DNA from: Rudaea cellulosilytica DSM 22992
GTDB lineage: Bacteria; Pseudomonadota; Gammaproteobacteria; Xanthomonadales; Rhodanobacteraceae
DNA: 64,000 nucleotides
NCBI RefSeq assembly: GCF_000378125.1
Contig: NZ_KB899241.1
Location: 2,083,652 to 2,147,651 of the forward strand
Direction of reading: 5' to 3'
The notes under the pieces are model-generated. The model did no database searches. It saw only the letters and a list, made by a program, of their open reading frames with translations, and was not told the DNA's origin. Both the position numbers and the translations under genes were made by a program. This document shows, piece after piece, positions 60,279-64,000 of the stretch (position 1 is its first letter; each line of letters opens with the position of its first letter).

Positions 60279-62084
60279 ATGCCATCTGTTACTGCGGAAG
60301 CGGCGGCGCGCGGCGAGTACGACGTCATCGTCGTCGGCTCCGGTGCCGGTGGCGGGCAGGCGGCCTACACGCTGACGATGAACGGCGCGCACGTGCTTAT
60401 GCTCGAGGCAGGGCGCAACTACGATCCGCAGCGCGAGGCCGCGATGTTCCAGACGCCGGAGATGGCGCCGTTGCGCGGCACCGGCACGCCAGAGAAGCCA
60501 TTTGGTTTCTACGACGCCACCGTCGACGGTGGCTGGCAAGTTCCGGGCGAACCGTACACGCAGGCGAGCGCGGAAAAATCGCAGCGCTTCGAGTGGTGGC
60601 GCGCACGCATGCTCGGCGGCCGCACGAATCACTGGGGCCGCATCGCGCTGCGCAACGGCCCTTACGATTTCAAACCGTACTCGCGCGACGGGCTCGGCTT
60701 CGACTGGCCCATTTCCTACGAGGACATGGCGCCGTACTACGACAAGGTCGAGATGCTCGTCGGCATCTACGGCTCGAACCAGGGTCTGGAGAACACACCG
60801 GATTCGCCCGATGGCTGCCTGCTGCCGCCGCCGAAGCCGATCGTCAGCGACCTGCTCGTGCAGAAGCATTCGGCGAAATTCGGTTTTCCGACGATTGCCT
60901 GTCACCGCGCCGTGCTTACTGCGCCGCTCGATTGGAAGAACTCGCCGGCGAAGCTGCATCCGGGCAACGCCGTTGCGCAAGACATTATCGCGCGCGACAT
61001 GCGCAAACGTTCGCCCTGTTTCTGGACAACACCGTGCGGGCAGGGCTGCTCGATTCGCGCCAACTACCAGTCGACGACGGTGCATCTGCCGCCGGCGCTG
61101 GAAACAGGCAAGCTCGACATCCTCTGCGATGCGATGGTGGCGGAAGTCCTGCTTGCGAAGGACGGTCGCGCCGCAGGCGTGCGCTTCGTAGACAAGCGCT
61201 CCGGCGCGTCACGCGAGGTGCGTGCGCGAGTTGTTGTGCTCGCCGCGAGCGCATGCGAGACCGTGCGCATCCTGCTCAACTCGAAGTCCGTGCGATTTCC
61301 GCAGGGACTGGCCAATTCGAGCGGCAAGGTCGGCAAGTACCTCATGGATACCGTCGGCAGCGATCTTGCCGGGCAGATTCCGCTGCTCGAGAACCTGCCG
61401 CCGCACAACGAGGAAGGCACCTCCGGCCTGCATATGTACGTGCCGTGGTGGGGATACAAGATGCAGAAGGCCGGCAAATTGCCGTTCGCCCGCGGCTACC
61501 ACATCGAATTCATCGGCGGCCGGCGCATGCCGGACCCCGGCACGGCGGCAGGCCTCGAATGGCTGACCGGCGGCAGCTATGGCACGAAATTCAAGGAGGA
61601 CGCACGCCGCTACTATGGCTCGATGATCTATTTTGCCGGCCGCGGCGAGATGATCCCGAACGAGCAGTCGTATTGCGAAATCGATCCGCAGGTAAAGGAC
61701 AAATGGGGAATCCCCGTGCTGCGCTTCCACTGGCAGTGGTCCGAGCACGAAATCCGCCAAGCGCGACACATGCAGAAAACCTTCGCCGACCTGATCGAGT
61801 CGATGGGCGGGCGCGTGAAGGGGCAGTCTCAGACCGACGGCGACGGCGCCATCCATCCGGGCGGCGGCATCATTCACGAGGTCGGCGGCGCGCTGATGGG
61901 CGAGGATCCCGGCAAGTCCGTGCTCAACAAATGGTGCCAGGCCTGGGACGTGAAGAACCTGTTCGTGGCGGATGGCGCGCCGTTTCCCTCCAACGCGGAC
62001 AAGAATCCAACCTTGACCATCATGGCCAATGCTTGGCGCGTCGCCGACCACATCCTCGACCGCATGCAGCGGAAGGAGCTTTGA
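60279..62084 (+). CDS. GMC-family FAD oxidoreductase, probable glycoside/sugar dehydrogenase large subunit
   Basis: 601 residues. The FAD dinucleotide site is VIVVGSGAGGGQAAY with Glu43 in MLEAGRNY. The middle has WWRARMLGGRTNHWGR, and TTPCGQGCSIRANY may carry a metal or cluster site. The GMC C-terminal motif is IHPGGGIIHEVGGALMGED (His as base) with NPTLTIMANAW. It resembles the large subunits of gluconate dehydrogenase and of glucoside 3-dehydrogenases. The small-subunit gene starts one base after its stop, as in those two-subunit enzymes. Export would be by hitch-hiking with the small subunit's signal, since no signal peptide is visible here. It likely oxidises a sugar or glycoside and passes electrons to a cytochrome encoded elsewhere. 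Confidence 0.9.
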   Translation: MPSVTAEAAARGEYDVIVVGSGAGGGQAAYTLTMNGAHVLMLEAGRNYDPQREAAMFQTPEMAPLRGTGTPEKPFGFYDATVDGGWQVPGEPYTQASAEKSQRFEWWRARMLGGRTNHWGRIALRNGPYDFKPYSRDGLGFDWPISYEDMAPYYDKVEMLVGIYGSNQGLENTPDSPDGCLLPPPKPIVSDLLVQKHSAKFGFPTIACHRAVLTAPLDWKNSPAKLHPGNAVAQDIIARDMRKRSPCFWTTPCGQGCSIRANYQSTTVHLPPALETGKLDILCDAMVAEVLLAKDGRAAGVRFVDKRSGASREVRARVVVLAASACETVRILLNSKSVRFPQGLANSSGKVGKYLMDTVGSDLAGQIPLLENLPPHNEEGTSGLHMYVPWWGYKMQKAGKLPFARGYHIEFIGGRRMPDPGTAAGLEWLTGGSYGTKFKEDARRYYGSMIYFAGRGEMIPNEQSYCEIDPQVKDKWGIPVLRFHWQWSEHEIRQARHMQKTFADLIESMGGRVKGQSQTDGDGAIHPGGGIIHEVGGALMGEDPGKSVLNKWCQAWDVKNLFVADGAPFPSNADKNPTLTIMANAWRVADHILDRMQRKEL

Positions 62085-62717
62085 GTGGACAGGCGCACGA
62101 GCATCCGATGGATGTTGACCGCGGTGACGTCGCTGCCGCTCGGTGGCATGTCGGGATTGTTTTCTACCGCCTACGGTGCCCCCGGCAAGGTTGCAGCCGT
62201 TTCGTACGGCCCGGACCCGGATCTGCTCAAGATCTACCATCCGGGCGATCTATGGCCGCTGACGTTCACGCCCGCTCAGCGCCAACTGGCAACGGTGCTT
62301 TGCGACGTGATCATCCCCGCCGATGCTTCGTCGCCGAGCGCGTCGTCGGTGGGTGTGGTCGATTTCGTTGACGAGTGGATTAGCGCGCCATACGAGCGTC
62401 AGCAGGAAGATCGCAAGCTTGTGCTCGAAGGCTTCGCCTGGTTCGACGCGGAATCCTCGCGCCGCTTTTCGAAGTCGACGACAGCATTGAGTGCCGCGCA
62501 ATTGCACGCCATCTGCGACGACATTTGTCATGTCCTTCGCGCGAAGGCGGATCTGCTCGAGGCGGCGCACTTCTTCGCGCGCTATCGCGATCTCACCGCC
62601 GCTGGTTTCTACACCACGCCGCAGGGTCGCAAGGATCTGCAGTACGTCGGCAACATGCCGTTGCCGCGGTTCGACGGTCCGCCGCCGGAAGTTCTCAAGA
62701 AGGTAGGTCTCGCGTGA
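62085..62717 (+). CDS. gluconate 2-dehydrogenase subunit 3-like protein
   Basis: 210 residues from a GTG. The Tat-like signal is DRRTSIRWMLTAVTSLPLGG. The subunit-3 fold has FTPAQRQLATVLCDVIIPADASSPSASSVGVVDFVDEWIS, YERQQEDRKLVLEGFAWFDAES and FFARYRDLTAAGFYTTPQGRKDLQYVGN. In gluconate and glucoside 3-dehydrogenases this small subunit carries the signal peptide and stabilises the FAD subunit. Overlaps the next gene by four bases (GTGA). Confidence 0.9.
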   Translation: MDRRTSIRWMLTAVTSLPLGGMSGLFSTAYGAPGKVAAVSYGPDPDLLKIYHPGDLWPLTFTPAQRQLATVLCDVIIPADASSPSASSVGVVDFVDEWISAPYERQQEDRKLVLEGFAWFDAESSRRFSKSTTALSAAQLHAICDDICHVLRAKADLLEAAHFFARYRDLTAAGFYTTPQGRKDLQYVGNMPLPRFDGPPPEVLKKVGLA

Positions 62718-63712
62718 ACGAACGATTTCGCCTGTCCCGTCGTCACTGGCTGACGACGATGGCCGGAGCAGCAGCCGCGGCGGCGGCGCACGCGCAGCCC
62801 ACGTGGGCTGCCGCGACCAAAGGTGCAGCGCCCACGCATGCGCCGTTGAAATGGGTGCCCGGATTGCAATTGTATACATTGGGACTCAAGGACAGCGATG
62901 ATCTCGGCGCCGTCTTCAACGCACTCGCGGCGATCGGTTATCGCGAGGTCGAGTTCCCCGGCAACTACGGCAAGTCAGCGGCCGACCTGCGCAAGATGCT
63001 CGATGACGCCCGCCTCGTGGCTCCCGCCGCGCACATTGCACCGCGCGCGACTAACGGCATGTGGAATTTCGACGACCTGCCGAAATTCGCCGCGGACCTG
63101 AAAATGCTCGGCGCGAAATATGCGGTCGTGCCGATCCCATACATGCCCGACAGCATCTACGACGTGTTGCAGCACCCGCCAGCCGGCTTCAACGAAGAGG
63201 CGGTGTCGAAATTGTTTTCGACGCTCGACGCCGACGACTGGAAACGCACCGCGGACTTCCTCAACGAGAAAGGCACCGCGCTCGGCAAGTTTGGCGTGAA
63301 ACTGGCTTACCACAATCACGGCATGGACTTCGCGCCGCTGCCGCGCGACACGAACGGCTACCGCATCCTCGTCGAACGCACTGATCCGAAGATACTCGAT
63401 TTCGAGCTTGACATCGGCTGGGCTGTTTCGGCGAAGCAGGACGTCGGCGCCTTGTTCGGGCTGCTCGGCGACCGGCTGAAGCTGTTGCACCTCAAGGACA
63501 CGAAGCGCCCGAGCAACGCGCTGATGGATCTGGCGTCGACCGACATCGGCACCGGCATCGTCAAATGGGGTGACATGGTCGAACTGATGCGGCAAAGCAA
63601 AGTCGAACACGCCTTCGTCGAGCAGGAAACGCCGTTCCCGACCACGCCGATGGATGCGGTGAAAAACGACTATCGCTTCCTCACTCATTTGTTCGCCGGA
63701 GAAAAATCGTGA
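62714..63712 (+). CDS. exported sugar phosphate isomerase/epimerase-like TIM-barrel protein
   Basis: 332 residues from a GTG overlapping the previous stop. Tat signal LSRRHWLTTMAGAAAAAAAHAQ. The AP-endonuclease-2/xylose-isomerase-like barrel has GLQLYTLGLKDSDDLGAVFNALAAIGYREVEFPG, AAHIAPRAT, LAYHNHGMDFAPL, FELDIGWAV and LLHLKDT, with Glu, His, Asp and His in metal positions. It probably isomerises, epimerises or cleaves a keto-sugar derivative. With the dehydrogenase pair this is the gene set of 3-keto-glycoside breakdown. Confidence 0.88.
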   Translation: MNERFRLSRRHWLTTMAGAAAAAAAHAQPTWAAATKGAAPTHAPLKWVPGLQLYTLGLKDSDDLGAVFNALAAIGYREVEFPGNYGKSAADLRKMLDDARLVAPAAHIAPRATNGMWNFDDLPKFAADLKMLGAKYAVVPIPYMPDSIYDVLQHPPAGFNEEAVSKLFSTLDADDWKRTADFLNEKGTALGKFGVKLAYHNHGMDFAPLPRDTNGYRILVERTDPKILDFELDIGWAVSAKQDVGALFGLLGDRLKLLHLKDTKRPSNALMDLASTDIGTGIVKWGDMVELMRQSKVEHAFVEQETPFPTTPMDAVKNDYRFLTHLFAGEKS

Positions 63713-64000
63713 TCCATTCCATTTTGAGGACGACGTGCACACTCACCCTCGCCATGCTCGCCGGCTGCGGTTCGCAAAACGATGCGGTGTCTCCGCCGGC
63801 GGCGCAAACCGCTGCGCCCACCGCTGCCGCGCCTGTCGCAGAGACGCCGGGCAGCATCGTCGAAGTGAAACCGTACGCCGATATCGATCAATCGATCCGC
63901 GATCTCGGCGCCGAAGCATTGCGCGTGCGCTATCGCTCCACCTCGAGTGACGGCCAGCACACCGTTGTCACGGGCGCGCTGTTCATCCCAGCCGGCACGC
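63709..64000 (+). CDS. lipoprotein, partial, likely alpha/beta-hydrolase (LIP family)
   Basis: The frame begins with a GTG overlapping the previous stop (GTGA) and runs out of the window after 97 codons. The signal reads TLTLAMLAGCGSQND, a lipobox with Cys at residue 20, then a Pro/Ala-rich linker. YADIDQSIRDLGAEALRVRYRSTSSDGQHTVVTGALFIPAG resembles the N-terminus of secretory lipase-like hydrolases, but the catalytic part lies outside. Same operon as the oxidoreductase genes. Confidence 0.7.
   Translation, partial: MIHSILRTTCTLTLAMLAGCGSQNDAVSPPAAQTAAPTAAAPVAETPGSIVEVKPYADIDQSIRDLGAEALRVRYRSTSSDGQHTVVTGALFIPAGT

Noticed and set aside
61209-62240. 343-codon minus-strand frame inside the GMC oxidoreductase gene
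   Set aside because: Shadow of the well-supported plus-strand gene; no recognisable domain.
1-64000. CRISPR arrays, rRNA and tRNA genes
   Set aside because: No regularly spaced repeats, rRNA segments or cloverleaf-like sequences were recognised by eye; a tRNA scan would be the decisive check.

Overview
The window looks like a chromosomal segment of a Gram-negative, probably gammaproteobacterial organism of the Xanthomonadales/Lysobacterales type. The reasons are five TonB-dependent receptors or receptor-linked systems (four receptor genes in all), three FecI/FecR-type sigma/anti-sigma pairs, S9 peptidases next to receptors, Tat-exported glycosidases and moderately high GC. The genus cannot be settled from the sequence. 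No rRNA, tRNA or CRISPR array was seen.

Region 1 (0.1-5 kb) is scarred. It holds a trypsin-like protease on the minus strand, an isopeptidase-like S9 gene that has lost its 5' end, and a tyrosine recombinase that has lost active-site residues.

Region 2 (5.3-25 kb) is a peptide uptake and cleavage locus. Two complete ECF sigma - FecR - STN-domain TonB receptor cassettes (10.6-14.9 and 17.9-22.6 kb) are interleaved with two prolyl-oligopeptidase-type S9 peptidases (5.3 and 15.1 kb) and two AtxE2-type lasso-peptide isopeptidase homologues (8.0 and 22.6 kb; a third, truncated, at 1.1 kb). No lasso precursor, cyclase or leader-peptidase gene is present, so the locus looks made for sensing, importing and opening peptides rather than making them.

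Region 3 (25.3-47.7 kb) is a nearly complete non-phosphorylating L-fucose (6-deoxyhexose) utilisation island. It has two GH29 alpha-L-fucosidases and a distant third glycosidase-like protein, a TonB receptor, an MFS sugar porter, a mutarotase with a suspicious 5' end, a sugar dehydrogenase (SDR), a lactonase, an enolase-superfamily acid-sugar dehydratase, a second SDR for the 2-keto-3-deoxy acid, an FAH-family diketo-acid hydrolase, a lactate dehydrogenase and an IclR regulator. A split UxaA-type dehydratase, an RraA-like aldolase and a secreted beta-helix protein are extras not explained by the textbook pathway. A shared inverted repeat (core ATCGTA-N2-TACGAY) sits in two of its promoter regions, with half-sites in a third, and suggests one regulon.

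Region 4 (47.8-53.8 kb) has an ArsR regulator with a textbook promoter/operator and three small downstream enzymes. After a decayed recombinase and repeats comes a minus-strand group: serine beta-lactamase-like hydrolase, DUF6249-like membrane protein, ECF sigma factor and a small membrane protein (putative anti-sigma).

Region 5 (54.3-64 kb) is a third sigma-FecR-TonB receptor cassette. It is translationally coupled through GTGA overlaps to a Tat-type serine hydrolase, a GMC oxidoreductase, a gluconate-dehydrogenase-subunit-3-like protein, a sugar isomerase/epimerase-like protein and a lipoprotein cut by the window edge. This gene set resembles periplasmic 3-keto-glycoside (glycoside 3-dehydrogenase) systems.
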